Under the pieces are notes generated by a model. The model saw nothing but the letters and a program-made list of their open reading frames with translations, did not search any database and was not told the origin of the DNA. Shown here one piece after another: positions 45,833 to 54,407 of a stretch of DNA of 64,000 bases (its first letter is position 1; each line of letters opens with the position of its first letter). The DNA is taken from the NCBI GenBank assembly GCA_015075635.1, contig JABTUA010000003.1, positions 1,116,001 through 1,180,000 on the forward strand, given 5' to 3'. This stretch comes from Polyangiaceae bacterium. Its GTDB lineage: Bacteria; Myxococcota_A; Polyangia; Polyangiales; Polyangiaceae. Made by a program: the position numbers and the translations under genes.

Positions 45833-46396
45833 TCAGGGGCGGAAGTACTTCAGCCTGACCTTGCTGACGCGCGTGCGCGCGAGCGCACCCACCTCGTCGA
45901 ACAGGCGCGTCAGCGCTGCCGGCTGCTCTTTCGGGTTGGTCCAGTGCAAGCTGTGGACGCGCGCGCGCCCTGACTGCGGATCCGGCCACTCGAGCAGCAG
46001 CAGGTAGGACTTGGCGTCGCGGACCTGGACGTCGGTCTCGGGGGCTGAGGCTGTCTGCAAGCTGCCTGCGCGGACGGTCGCCCAAAGCGCGGCGAGGTCT
46101 TGCGCGTCCAGCGCGGCCGTGCCCGACTCCACGCGCTCTTCGGATTGGATGCGCCGCACGCGGAGCTCGGCTCCGCCCGAGCGCTCCTCGACCTCGACCA
46201 CCTCCGAGAGGCCATCGGGATCGAGCGAGGCCTTCACCGCCACGATGCGACGACCGGCGTTCGGAGCGGCATCGGCTCTCGGGGGCGAGCTCGCAGCCGC
46301 CGCTGTCGGAGCGGATGCGCTGGGCACCACCTCGACGGCGGGACGGCTGCAACCACAAGCCAGCGCCAAGCACCAGCAAGCGCGTCGGCAGGCCAC
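45833..46396 (-). CDS. Small lipoprotein, unknown function
   Basis: The product is 187 residues with a GTG start, a short Cys-rich signal (RRACWCLALACGC) and an Ala/Pro/Ser linker. A mixed alpha/beta domain of about 120 residues follows (SEVVEVEERSGGAELRVRRI; SYLLLLEWPDP). No family is recognised. It is convergent with the preceding lipoprotein gene, 7 bp apart. Confidence 0.65.
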   Translation of the reverse strand: MACRRACWCLALACGCSRPAVEVVPSASAPTAAAASSPPRADAAPNAGRRIVAVKASLDPDGLSEVVEVEERSGGAELRVRRIQSEERVESGTAALDAQDLAALWATVRAGSLQTASAPETDVQVRDAKSYLLLLEWPDPQSGRARVHSLHWTNPKEQPAALTRLFDEVGALARTRVSKVRLKYFRP

Positions 46397-46484
46397 GCTG
46401 GAGAAGCTAGCATGTCGCCCGGTGCGACGAGCCGCGAGGCGGCCGTGCGCGTGCGTGTGCTACCGTGGTGGCGAAGGAGCAGAC

Positions 46485-47075
46485 GTGGGTAACCACCGGC
46501 GCAACGGCCGATCAGCGATGGCCGTCATCGCGGCATCGGGTGCCGCCATGCTCGCCGCCTGCTCTGCCGACGAAGAGGTCGCGGAAGTCGGTTGTGCGGT
46601 CGAGTTGGATCCGCAGTCGTCCGAGCCGACGGCTACTCCGAGCCCGGGCAACCCCTCGGGCTGTCCGCCGCAGCCGACCGAGGCCTGCCCGGGGAGCGCT
46701 GCCGAGTGCGCCTATGCGCTGTCGTGTCAGTCTCAACCGGTCACCGTCAGCTACGGGTGCGACGTCGGCCCTCAGCTCTTGGAGCAGCCGTGCAGCATGC
46801 CCTTCGACTACTGCCCGGCGGCCAAGCTCCTCTGCGATCCGATCGGGGCCGATGGAACCTCCCTCTGGCGTCGCATCGGGGGGACCGACGAGCCCCCGGG
46901 CTGCCCCTGGGAGCGTCCGGCCGCCGGCTCCGAGTGCTTCACGGGGCACTATGGTCAACAGCGCTGTGGCTACTGGTGCGATCGACAGACCAAGGCGACC
47001 TGGACGGTGGCGACGTGCGCAGCCGAGGCTTCGACGCAGGGCAAGTGGCGCTATGACGACGCCTGCTGTGGGTGA
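46485..47075 (+). CDS. Cys-rich lipoprotein
   Basis: The 196-residue protein begins at GTG 46485, chosen because AAGGAG ends 5 bases before it and the n-region (GNHRRNGRSAM) is basic. ATG 46518 is the alternative. The lipobox is LAAC. The mature part has about 14 cysteines in patterns such as CPPQPTEACPG, CAYALSCQ and DDACCG at the C-terminus. A disulfide-rich extracytoplasmic protein is inferred. It overlaps the following gene by 23 bp. Confidence 0.7.
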   Translation: MGNHRRNGRSAMAVIAASGAAMLAACSADEEVAEVGCAVELDPQSSEPTATPSPGNPSGCPPQPTEACPGSAAECAYALSCQSQPVTVSYGCDVGPQLLEQPCSMPFDYCPAAKLLCDPIGADGTSLWRRIGGTDEPPGCPWERPAAGSECFTGHYGQQRCGYWCDRQTKATWTVATCAAEASTQGKWRYDDACCG

Positions 47076-47478
47076 CCCAGCGCTCTCGACTCTCGACTCG
47101 CACGTCGAGCGGCTGCTCGCGTTCTGCGTGCGTGTGGGAGCTCCGCCGCCGCCGTGGAGAGCGTGTCTGGTGCTCGAGACCCGAGATCCGCGCGTGAAGT
47201 ACCAGAGCGGGCCCGTCCACGGGTGGGCGCTGCCCGCCGAGGCGCTGTGCCCCGTTTCGCGCTTCGAGGAGCGCTTTCGAAGTCTGCTCACCGCCGGGTA
47301 CTCCTGGATCAACCTGTCGGCGTATGGCCTGTTTCGCGGGGACTTGATCATCGGCGTCGAGCTGCCGAACGAGCCGGGCGGCGTGCCGCCAGGCCGGACC
47401 TCCGTCAACTACTCGGGCCCCGCGCTCGATCCCACAGGCAAGCCGAGCTGGGCGCTGCACCTCTGGCTCACCGCGTGA
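47053..47478 (+). CDS. Hypothetical protein
   Basis: The predicted product is 141 residues. The ATG at 47053 lies inside the previous gene; the GTG at 47068 would reduce the overlap and is equally likely. There is no signal peptide. Aromatic and Pro/Gly-rich segments such as SWINLSAYGLFRGDLIIGVELP are well formed, and codon use is regular. I do not recognise the family. Confidence 0.55.
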   Translation: MTTPAVGDPALSTLDSHVERLLAFCVRVGAPPPPWRACLVLETRDPRVKYQSGPVHGWALPAEALCPVSRFEERFRSLLTAGYSWINLSAYGLFRGDLIIGVELPNEPGGVPPGRTSVNYSGPALDPTGKPSWALHLWLTA

Positions 47479-47521
47479 GACGCAGGATCGACGGTCAGCG
47501 ACTCTGTTACGCTCCACCGCG

Positions 47522-47638
47522 ATGATCTCCGCCGGTGAGCTCTCGCTCGTTCCCGACATCACGGGGCTCCGCCGTCTGACTCGCGCGCTGGCGATGCTCG
47601 AGGCGATCCTGTCGCCCGACTGGGAGTTTCGCTCCTGA
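47522..47638 (+). CDS. 38-residue ORF, possible N-terminal remnant of a larger family
   Basis: The frame encodes 38 residues: MISAGELSLVPDITGLRRL, then TRALAMLEAILSPDWEFRS. The segment ITGLRRLTRALAMLEAILSPDWEFR reads like the start of a longer conserved soil-bacterial protein that I recall only from general memory, where the Trp-Glu-Tyr/Phe part continues into a beta-rich domain. Here a TGA follows, and the next gene starts 20 bp later. No good ribosome site is seen. It may be a truncated gene or a small protein. Confidence 0.45.
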   Translation: MISAGELSLVPDITGLRRLTRALAMLEAILSPDWEFRS

Positions 47639-47657
47639 ATTTGGTTTATCATGCGCC

Positions 47658-49511
47658 ATGGTCAGCGCGCGGCTCGGCAAGCTCTTCATCGCGGCGTCGT
47701 GCTTGGGTCTCGGCCTCGGCACGCTCTTCGTTCCGAGTTGCTCGGCGGGCGGGGGCGGCGGGGGCCCGGCCGGTGGCGGGGCGGGCGCGTTCGGCGGAGC
47801 AGCGGGTGACGCCAGCGTCGACCAGGCCCAGAGCGGCGGCAGCGGCGGCAGCGGCGGCAGCTCCGGCGACGGCGGCATCAACCTGGACGCCATTTCGAGC
47901 GACGGTTGCGCCGCCAAGTGCTCGAGCGACTTCCACAAGGTGCTGAGCTGCAACGGCGTCGAGCTCCAGAAGTGCAGCGGGGACCAGGGCTGCGATCCGA
48001 CCAGCGGCAAGTGCGAGAACGCCTGCAGCGTCGCGGAGAAGACCAAGCAGAGCGTCGGCTGCGAGTACTTCCCCACCTTCATGGAGATGAACGACTCGAG
48101 CTTCTGGCAGGGCAACCAGATCTGCTTCGCGGTGATCGTCGCCAACACCTGGGACACGCCCGCCAAGGTCAGCGTGGCGCTGAACGGCGCCGCTCTCGAC
48201 ATCGACAAATACGCCTACGTACCCCAGGGCTCGGGTCCCTCGCTCACGCTCTCGCCGACCAGCGTCACCAGCGGCATCGCTCCCGGCGGCGTGGCCATCC
48301 TGTTCCTGGCCGGCGCCCAGGGCACGGAGAAGGCGCACTGCCCGGTGCCCTCGGCCATGACGGTCGGTCCCATGGTCCAAGGTACGGGCAAGGGGCACTC
48401 CTTCCACCTGAAGACGGACGTGCCGGTGGTCGCCTACCAGATCGCGCCCTACGGCGGCGGCAACGCCGCGGTCACGGGAGCCTCGTTGCTGATCCCCACC
48501 AGCGCCTGGGACGTGAACTACATCGGCGTGAACGCCTACAAGTACGGCATCGCGCCGCCCAGCATGAACATCATCGCGCGCGAGAACGCGACGCAGGTGA
48601 CCCTGGTTCCGGTCGCGGCGGTCAGCGGCGGCGGAGGCTTGCCCAGCGGCCCCGTCAACACGCCGCTCAGCTTCACGCTGAACGCCGGTGAGATGGCGCA
48701 GTTCTCGCAGAACGCCGAGCTCACCGGCAGCGTGATCTCGTCCGACAAGCCCATCGGCCTGATGGGCGGGCAGAAGTCGCTCAACGTACCGGTCGGGGTG
48801 TCCTACGCCGACCACGCCGAGCAGATGATCCCCCCGGTGCGCGCCATGGGCAGCGAATACGTCGGCGTGATGCACCGCCAGCGCAAGACGGAGCCCGCGG
48901 TCTGGCGGCTGGTGGGAGCCGTGGACGGCACCACGCTGAGTTGGACCGGCGCCGTCACCGGTCCGGCCACGCTGAACCGCGGCGAGGTCGCCGAGCTCCA
49001 GACCTCGACACCCTTCGTGGTGAAGAGCCAGGACGACCTGCACCCGTTCATGCTCTTCCAGCTCATGACCGGCTCGACCTTCCTCGCCGAGATGAGCGGC
49101 TACGGCGACGCGGACTTCGTGCTGATGGTCCCGCCGCAGCAGTACATGCCGCGCTACGTGTTCTTCGCCGATCCGACCTACCCGGAGACGAACCTGGTGC
49201 TGGTGCGCGCCAAAGTGGACGGGAAGTTCGCGGACGTGTTCCTGGACTGCTCCGGCGTGGTCTCCGGCTGGCAGCCCCTGGGCGACTACGAGTGGACGCG
49301 CGTCGATCTGATGACCGGCAACTTCCAGCCCGTGGGCAACTGCTCGACGGGCCGCCACGAGATGTGGTCCGACGGCCCCTTCGGCGTCACCGTCTGGGGC
49401 TGGGGCACGCCGCTGACCACCAGCTTCACCAGCAACGTCTCCTACGGCTACCCGGCCGGCATGAACATCGTGCCGATCAACAAGGTCGTGGTACCGCCGA
49501 TCCCGAAGTAG
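47658..49511 (+). CDS. IgGFc-binding-type surface lipoprotein
   Basis: This 617-residue protein has a signal peptide (FIAASCLGLGLGTLFVPSC), a Gly/Ser linker, a small Cys-rich module (CSSDFHKVLSCNG ... CDPTSGKCENAC) and a large beta domain. The domain ends with the motif GVTVWGWGTPLTTSFTSNVS, close to the end of the IgGFc-binding N-terminal domain. Homologues in mammals sit in FCGBP mucin-like proteins, while bacterial copies are predicted adhesins or surface proteins. The ATG at 47658 starts the signal. Confidence 0.85.
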   Translation: MVSARLGKLFIAASCLGLGLGTLFVPSCSAGGGGGGPAGGGAGAFGGAAGDASVDQAQSGGSGGSGGSSGDGGINLDAISSDGCAAKCSSDFHKVLSCNGVELQKCSGDQGCDPTSGKCENACSVAEKTKQSVGCEYFPTFMEMNDSSFWQGNQICFAVIVANTWDTPAKVSVALNGAALDIDKYAYVPQGSGPSLTLSPTSVTSGIAPGGVAILFLAGAQGTEKAHCPVPSAMTVGPMVQGTGKGHSFHLKTDVPVVAYQIAPYGGGNAAVTGASLLIPTSAWDVNYIGVNAYKYGIAPPSMNIIARENATQVTLVPVAAVSGGGGLPSGPVNTPLSFTLNAGEMAQFSQNAELTGSVISSDKPIGLMGGQKSLNVPVGVSYADHAEQMIPPVRAMGSEYVGVMHRQRKTEPAVWRLVGAVDGTTLSWTGAVTGPATLNRGEVAELQTSTPFVVKSQDDLHPFMLFQLMTGSTFLAEMSGYGDADFVLMVPPQQYMPRYVFFADPTYPETNLVLVRAKVDGKFADVFLDCSGVVSGWQPLGDYEWTRVDLMTGNFQPVGNCSTGRHEMWSDGPFGVTVWGWGTPLTTSFTSNVSYGYPAGMNIVPINKVVVPPIPK

Positions 49512-49536
49512 GCGCCCCAGGCGCGCACCCCTCCGG

Positions 49537-49998
49537 CTACTCGTTCTTCCCCACCCAGGCCAGGTTGACGTACTCCATCGACTCGACGTGGCTCGGGTCA
49601 CCGATGGGCAGGCCCTTGGCCAGCGCGCGCAGCACGTCCATCGGGGCCACGACGCCGGCCAAGGTGCCGTCCTCGTTCATGACCAGCGCGCGGTGAACGT
49701 CTTCGTTGACCATCAAGCGCACCGCCAGCATCAACGGATCCGTGGTGCGAACCGCGAGCACGATGTGGGTCATCAGGTCGCCGACCACTGCCTCGCGGTC
49801 CTTGGGGTAGTTGCGCGCGTCGAGCAGATCGGTCTTCGAGACCACGCCGACCACGCTCTTGTCCTCGCCGAGCACCGGCGCGCCGTGAACGCGGTGTCGG
49901 GTCAGCGTCTCCGCTGCCTCCCGCGCGCTCGTGTCCGCGTGCAGGTAGACCAGGTGCGACGTCATGACCTCGGACACCCGCACGATCTCGGTGGTCAT
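49537..49998 (-). CDS. CBS-domain pair protein
   Basis: The product is 153 residues: two CBS motifs in tandem (residues about 8-62 and 72-128) with HRVHGAPVLGEDKSVVGVVS and VHRALVMNEDGTLAGVV. CBS pairs bind adenosine nucleotides and control partner proteins. No partner domain is fused. The ATG at 49998 is chosen; a longer frame upstream is low-complexity shadow. It lies divergent to the YtxH-like gene. Confidence 0.9.
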   Translation of the reverse strand: MTTEIVRVSEVMTSHLVYLHADTSAREAAETLTRHRVHGAPVLGEDKSVVGVVSKTDLLDARNYPKDREAVVGDLMTHIVLAVRTTDPLMLAVRLMVNEDVHRALVMNEDGTLAGVVAPMDVLRALAKGLPIGDPSHVESMEYVNLAWVGKNE

Positions 49999-50074
49999 GC
50001 TCTGGATCTTGCGGCCAGGGGGTCGGGCAGACAAGGCACCTCGACGCCGCAGGTGGGCGAGGTAACATGCGGCG

Positions 50075-50347
50075 ATGGTCACCGAAGTCGCTGCGGAGCT
50101 GGGCAAGATCGCGGTTTCCAAGCTCGCGGAGGTGAAGCCGGAGGACGCTGCGAAAGCTTTGCGCACGCTGCGCGGCGGCGCCGTCCTCCTGGTGCCGGGT
50201 GCCGGAGCGTTCGCGCTCGGCATCGCCGTCGGCGCGGGCCTCGGGGTGCTCTTCGCGCCGCGTTCGGGACGCGAGACGCGCGGCGCCATCCGCGACGCCG
50301 TGCGCGGCAAGCTCCGCGCGCTGCGCGAGCGGCGGCTCTCGCGCTAG
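50075..50347 (+). CDS. YtxH-like small membrane protein
   Basis: A 90-residue protein with one Gly/Ala-rich membrane helix (GAFALGIAVGAGLGVLFAPRSG). The LFAPRSGRETR motif is the hallmark of YtxH-type proteins. In Bacillus YtxH is a general-stress protein; the role here is unknown. It is divergent from the CBS gene and convergent with the STN lipoprotein, whose stop lies one base away. Confidence 0.8.
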   Translation: MVTEVAAELGKIAVSKLAEVKPEDAAKALRTLRGGAVLLVPGAGAFALGIAVGAGLGVLFAPRSGRETRGAIRDAVRGKLRALRERRLSR

Positions 50348-50348
50348 C

Positions 50349-50807
50349 TCAGCGCGGCGTGACGACCACGATGGCGCCGCGGCGCTCGACCCGGGCGCCG
50401 TGGGCTTCGGCCAGCGAGACCAGCGCTTCGTAGGGGCGTACCTGGCGTAGGTCGGCGTTCACGCGACCAGCGAGGTCGCCGTCGGCGATCATCGCGAAGC
50501 CGCCGGCGTCGGCGAGCAGGCGCAGCGCTTCCTCGAGCTCCGCGTTCGCGAAGCGAACCGTGACGCGCTCGCGCCGGCCGAGCGGGCGCTCGACGGGCGG
50601 CGGCTCGCCGATGGTCTTCGGCTGCCAGCGCGCGCCGAGCTCGGTGAGCCGGCGGGACTCCGCCTCCCCGGCGCGGTCCCGCGAGACGACCTCGGCGATG
50701 GCGGAATCCAGCGATCGATCGGCTGGGCCGAGCTCGGGCTCGGGTCGCTCCCCGCGCTCGGCAGCGCAGCCGGCGAGCGCGAGCAGGAGCCAGAGCGAGC
50801 GCGCCAC
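50349..50807 (-). CDS. STN-like domain lipoprotein
   Basis: The product is 152 residues with a GTG start, lipobox LAGC, a linker of about 70 residues and one C-terminal module (VTVRFANAELEEALRLLA ... RRGAIVVV). The module resembles the secretin/TonB short N-terminal (STN) domain. Such domains normally front secretin or TonB receptors. Here it stands alone on a lipoprotein, possibly as a pilotin- or adaptor-like partner. Confidence 0.75.
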   Translation of the reverse strand: MARSLWLLLALAGCAAERGERPEPELGPADRSLDSAIAEVVSRDRAGEAESRRLTELGARWQPKTIGEPPPVERPLGRRERVTVRFANAELEEALRLLADAGGFAMIADGDLAGRVNADLRQVRPYEALVSLAEAHGARVERRGAIVVVTPR

Positions 50808-50827
50808 GCCAGCAGTCTAGCCGTGGA

Positions 50828-51595
50828 TCACTTCGGCGCCATGCGCAGCGCGCCGTCGAGCCGGATGGTCTCGCCGTTCAGCATCGGGTTGTCCACGATG
50901 GACAAGACCAGTCGCGCGTACTCCGCGGGGCGGCCGAGGCGCGGGGGGAAAGGCACAGTGGCCTCCAGGCTCTTCCGCGCTTCCTCCGGCAGGCCGGCCA
51001 TCATCGGCGTGTCGAACAAGCCGGGGGCGATGCACACGACGCGGATGCCGGTGCGAGACAGCTCGCGCGCCACCGGTAGCGTCATGCCGGAGACGCCGGC
51101 CTTGGACGCGCTGTAGGCGACCTGCCCGATCTGCCCGTCGAAGGCCGCGATGCTCGCGGTGGTCACGATCACGCCGCGCTCGCCCTCGTCGCTCGGCGCG
51201 TTGTCCTGCATCGCGTGGGCGGTCAGGCGCATCATGTTGAACATGCCGACCAGGTTGACGTTCACCGTGAGCGCGAACAGATCGAACGGGAACGGACCGC
51301 CCTTGCTGACCAGACGCCCGGCGGTGCCGATGCCGGCGCAGCCGACCGCGACGTGCAGGCCGCCGAGGTCGTTCTTGGCAGTGGCGATCGCCGCCAGCAT
51401 CTGCGGCTCGCTGGTCACGTCGGTCTCCGCGAAGCGGGCCGCCGCGCCGAGCTCCTTGGCCAGCGCCTCGCCCATCTCGGCGTTCTTGTCGGCGATCACC
51501 ACCTTGGCGCCGGCGCCGACCAGCGCGCGCACCGTCGCGGCTCCCAGCCCCGATGCTCCCCCAGTGACGAGTGCAACCTTGCCTTTAGCTTCCAC
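50828..51595 (-). CDS. Short-chain dehydrogenase, 3-hydroxyacyl-CoA dehydrogenase type-2-like
   Basis: This 255-residue classical SDR has a TGGASGLG cofactor motif, Asp after VVIAD (NAD preference), VGCAG, catalytic Ser (TTASIAAFDG) and YSASK. The insert NAPSDEGERGVIV and the end PMLNGETIRLDGALRM match HSD17B10/type-2 3-hydroxyacyl-CoA dehydrogenases, which work in branched-chain or fatty acyl breakdown. The GTG at 51595 starts the fold directly. The gene stands alone; no thiolase or acyl-CoA dehydrogenase is near. Confidence 0.92.
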   Translation of the reverse strand: MEAKGKVALVTGGASGLGAATVRALVGAGAKVVIADKNAEMGEALAKELGAAARFAETDVTSEPQMLAAIATAKNDLGGLHVAVGCAGIGTAGRLVSKGGPFPFDLFALTVNVNLVGMFNMMRLTAHAMQDNAPSDEGERGVIVTTASIAAFDGQIGQVAYSASKAGVSGMTLPVARELSRTGIRVVCIAPGLFDTPMMAGLPEEARKSLEATVPFPPRLGRPAEYARLVLSIVDNPMLNGETIRLDGALRMAPK

Positions 51596-51631
51596 GTGAG
51601 CCTCCTGCCCGGGCTTTGCGGGCGGCCGAGT

Positions 51632-52933
51632 CTAGGTCTTCCGCCAGACAGCGCCCAGGTCGAAAGCTGCGAGCTCGCGCAGCGCGCCGACGTGCGCGCC
51701 GGAGATCCGGAGCTGCCCCACGACCCCGAGGGACAAGGTGGTGGTCACGTCGCGCGGGTTGCCGGAGCTGGTCAGCGCCGGCTTCCGAGCGAGCCCCGGG
51801 CTCGCGGCCGTCAGCATGCCGAGCTGCGCCGCGCTCGGGCCCGCCCCGACGGCGCGGGCGAAGTCCAGCATCAAGGCGAAGCGCCCGCGTTCGCGGCGGT
51901 ACTCGACCTCGGCGCGCGGGCGCGTGGCGACGCGCAGCTCGTGACCCGGGCGCGAGAAGATGGCCGCGAGCTCCTTGGCGATCTGCTCGAGGTGCACGGC
52001 GCCTTCCACCACCACGAGCTCCGCGGCCTCGCCGCCCCAGGCCGGGTCGCCGCCGCCCCCGCCGCTCGCGTTCGACAGGCCCAGGTGAGACAGGCGCCCG
52101 CTCGGCAGCGAGTCGAGGAGCTTCTGCGCGACGCCGGGCGCGCCCCAAGCGCCCGCGTCCTTGCCCGTGCGCAGCACGACCCAACCCATGCTGCCGGCGT
52201 CGAACTTCAGCGCGCCGGGCCGCGGCTTGTGCAGGAACTCGCCGAGCCAGCTCACGTCGGTCTCGCCGGCCTCGAAGGCGCGCAGCGCGTCCTTCAAGTC
52301 CGACGCCGCGCGCACCTCGACGCGATCGAGCAAGGCGGCGCCGCGGGCGGCGTTCGGGTTGCGCTTCAGCACCAGCTGATCTCTGGCGAGCTCGGCGACG
52401 AAGGCACCGGTGCCGTCGGGGCGAGTGCGGGAGAAGGCTCGCGGCACGATCGCGCTGAGGGGGCTCGCGAGCCCGGTCGCCACCACCACCGGGTCGGCGT
52501 GTGTGAAGGTGAATGCGAGCGCGTCCTTGGGATCCGGCGCGGGCTTGCCGAGCGGCGCGAGCAGGCCCGCCGCGCCCGCGCGCTCCGCGCGGGCCAGGGA
52601 GAAGAGCACGTCCCGTCCGTCCATCGCCACGCCGCGCGCGGAGACCAGGTTCGGGCGCAAAGCGACGCGCGTCCCGCCCTTCACCGGTTCGGGAAGCCCG
52701 GCCGCCAGCGCGGGGTAGGGGCGCCCGGCAGGATCGAGCGCATACAGCGGATCGGCTACGGCCGCGCCAAACAGCGCGGCGACGGCGTCGTCCACTGCAT
52801 GGGGGTCGAGGCCGTCGAGGGGCCACGGCAGCTTGAGCTTGAGCGTGCCGCCGTAGGGCTTGCGTCCGAGCGCGAAGGCCGAGCTCGCAACGGTGAGCGC
52901 GGCGACGAAGGCGCGGCGCCCGAGCACCGTCAT
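51632..52933 (-). CDS. ABC-type substrate-binding protein-like (family 5), Tat-like signal
   Basis: The product is 433 residues. The ATG at 52933 overlaps the upstream gene by 4 bp and starts GRRAFVAAL, similar to a Tat signal. The mature part has the opening YGGTLKLKLPWPLDGLDPH and later features of dipeptide/oligopeptide (SBP_bac_5) binding proteins, but it lacks their usual conserved ligand region and is shorter (typically 500-600). No transporter genes lie nearby. The binding function is therefore doubtful; it may be a recruited periplasmic domain working with the FG-GAP-type protein encoded upstream. Confidence 0.72.
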   Translation of the reverse strand: MTVLGRRAFVAALTVASSAFALGRKPYGGTLKLKLPWPLDGLDPHAVDDAVAALFGAAVADPLYALDPAGRPYPALAAGLPEPVKGGTRVALRPNLVSARGVAMDGRDVLFSLARAERAGAAGLLAPLGKPAPDPKDALAFTFTHADPVVVATGLASPLSAIVPRAFSRTRPDGTGAFVAELARDQLVLKRNPNAARGAALLDRVEVRAASDLKDALRAFEAGETDVSWLGEFLHKPRPGALKFDAGSMGWVVLRTGKDAGAWGAPGVAQKLLDSLPSGRLSHLGLSNASGGGGGDPAWGGEAAELVVVEGAVHLEQIAKELAAIFSRPGHELRVATRPRAEVEYRRERGRFALMLDFARAVGAGPSAAQLGMLTAASPGLARKPALTSSGNPRDVTTTLSLGVVGQLRISGAHVGALRELAAFDLGAVWRKT

Positions 52934-54303
52934 CGGAGCACCCAGAGCTCGCCTGGTGTCGCCACCAACACGGCTGCGAGCCCCGAGCCGTCGGCGGGAC
53001 AGGCGGCAAGCGCCCGCACGCCGGTCGGCACCGCGACGCGCAGTCGCTCGACCAACTTGCCGTCGTCTTGCCAAGTGTGGACGACCAACGCGTCACCAGA
53101 CTCGTCCAGCGTGTCGCTGCTGCTCAAGATCTCGGGTTGCCCGTCACCATCCAGGTCGCCGACCGCGAGCTGCGCGCCGGCAGCCTCGAGTCGCGCGCTG
53201 CGGCCCGCGTCGTCGCGCAACAGAACACTGCTCTCGTTGAAGACCCGGAGCGCCCGCACCTGCCGCGGTTTGCCGTCGCGTCCGAGCACCGTCGCGCCCG
53301 CCATGGCGTCTCCAGGCTTCTCCATCCGTGCGACCTTCGGCGCTTCGTCGCCCTTGCTGCAGGCCTCGATTTCCGGCCGAATGCTCGTGCCGAGGACCTT
53401 GGAGCAGCCCCCGGCGGGCCAAGGCAGGCGTCGACCGAGCTTCTCCTTCAGCGCGAAGCTCGCGTCCAGGCGGACCGCGTCCAGCCGGTCCGTCAGCCCG
53501 ATGTCCACCCAGCGGCCCGGCTCGATGGCAGCGCTTCCGATCGGCTCGCGGAGCGGCGCCCGCGAGAGGGGCGAAAGCTGCGTCCAGGCCACGGTCGCGG
53601 AGGCGACGAAGCGGCCCGCGCGCACGCGGCCCAGCTGCGCGCGAGAGCGCCCCACCAGCACCGCCTCCAGCGAGCCGTCGCCGTTCAGATCGCCGCAGGC
53701 GACGGCCACCGGGCTCTGCTCGCCGGTTCCGGCCTTGTCGGTACGCTTGGCGACCAGCGGGACGGGGGGGAAGAACGTGCGCAGCTCGGCGTCGAGGCGG
53801 CGGCTGGCGAAGGCGTGGGCGCGCGGGTTCGGCTCCGGATCGCGCACGCGGTCCCAGAAGCTCTTGGGCACCGGGTAGACGTCGGCCGTGAGCCTGACCT
53901 CGCCGCGCTGGATCTCGGGGACGAGGTGGACCAGCGTTCCCGATCGAGCCGCCAGCGTGCGCGCGCGCGCGAGGGTGGCGGCCTCGCTGGAGCTCTTCAG
54001 TCCCAGCGCGCCGGCCGTGACGCTGAGCAAGCGGGCGGCGAGCTGCGCAGCGTCGGCCAGCTTGGCATCGGCGGCGAGCGGCGCTGCTACCACCAGGGCG
54101 TCGGCGGGCAGCTTGCCCAACGCCTCCTTGAGCTCGCAGCCGAGCTCGGAGAGGGCGCTCGCCCGACCGGTCGTGCAGGCCCGCGGGGCCTCCGCAGGGG
54201 TGGGCGCCGGGGCCGCGCCCTTGTCGGGCTGGGCGCGGCTCGGCGGCGCCAATGAGGCGCACAGGGCGACAGCCGCCAGTTGGAGCCGGGTCTTTCGCCG
54301 CAT
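52930..54303 (-). CDS. Secreted FG-GAP/VCBS-like repeat protein
   Basis: This 457-residue protein has a signal peptide (RLQLAAVALCASLAPPSRA) and an N-terminal helical region (about 30-150). FG-GAP-like calcium motifs follow (GDLNGDGSLEAVLVG near 220, GDLDGDGQPEILSSS near 410). These motifs form integrin-type propeller blades. The ATG at 54303 is chosen for its basic n-region (MRRKTR); the long upstream frame is GC-rich shadow. It is coupled with the substrate-binding-like gene. The role is unknown. Confidence 0.78.
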   Translation of the reverse strand: MRRKTRLQLAAVALCASLAPPSRAQPDKGAAPAPTPAEAPRACTTGRASALSELGCELKEALGKLPADALVVAAPLAADAKLADAAQLAARLLSVTAGALGLKSSSEAATLARARTLAARSGTLVHLVPEIQRGEVRLTADVYPVPKSFWDRVRDPEPNPRAHAFASRRLDAELRTFFPPVPLVAKRTDKAGTGEQSPVAVACGDLNGDGSLEAVLVGRSRAQLGRVRAGRFVASATVAWTQLSPLSRAPLREPIGSAAIEPGRWVDIGLTDRLDAVRLDASFALKEKLGRRLPWPAGGCSKVLGTSIRPEIEACSKGDEAPKVARMEKPGDAMAGATVLGRDGKPRQVRALRVFNESSVLLRDDAGRSARLEAAGAQLAVGDLDGDGQPEILSSSDTLDESGDALVVHTWQDDGKLVERLRVAVPTGVRALAACPADGSGLAAVLVATPGELWVLR

Positions 54304-54407
54304 CTCGTGTCCTCGGCCCCGGGGCGGGGCCGCCACCCCCGAAAACGGGGCGCCCCTGAGCATAAACGAGCCTCCCCGGAGCCATCCTATGATATCGATG
54401 TCTCGGC

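Noticed and set aside
46011..46484. N-terminal extension of the Cys-rich lipoprotein frame
   Set aside because: It lies opposite another lipoprotein gene, and a ribosome site supports GTG 46485.
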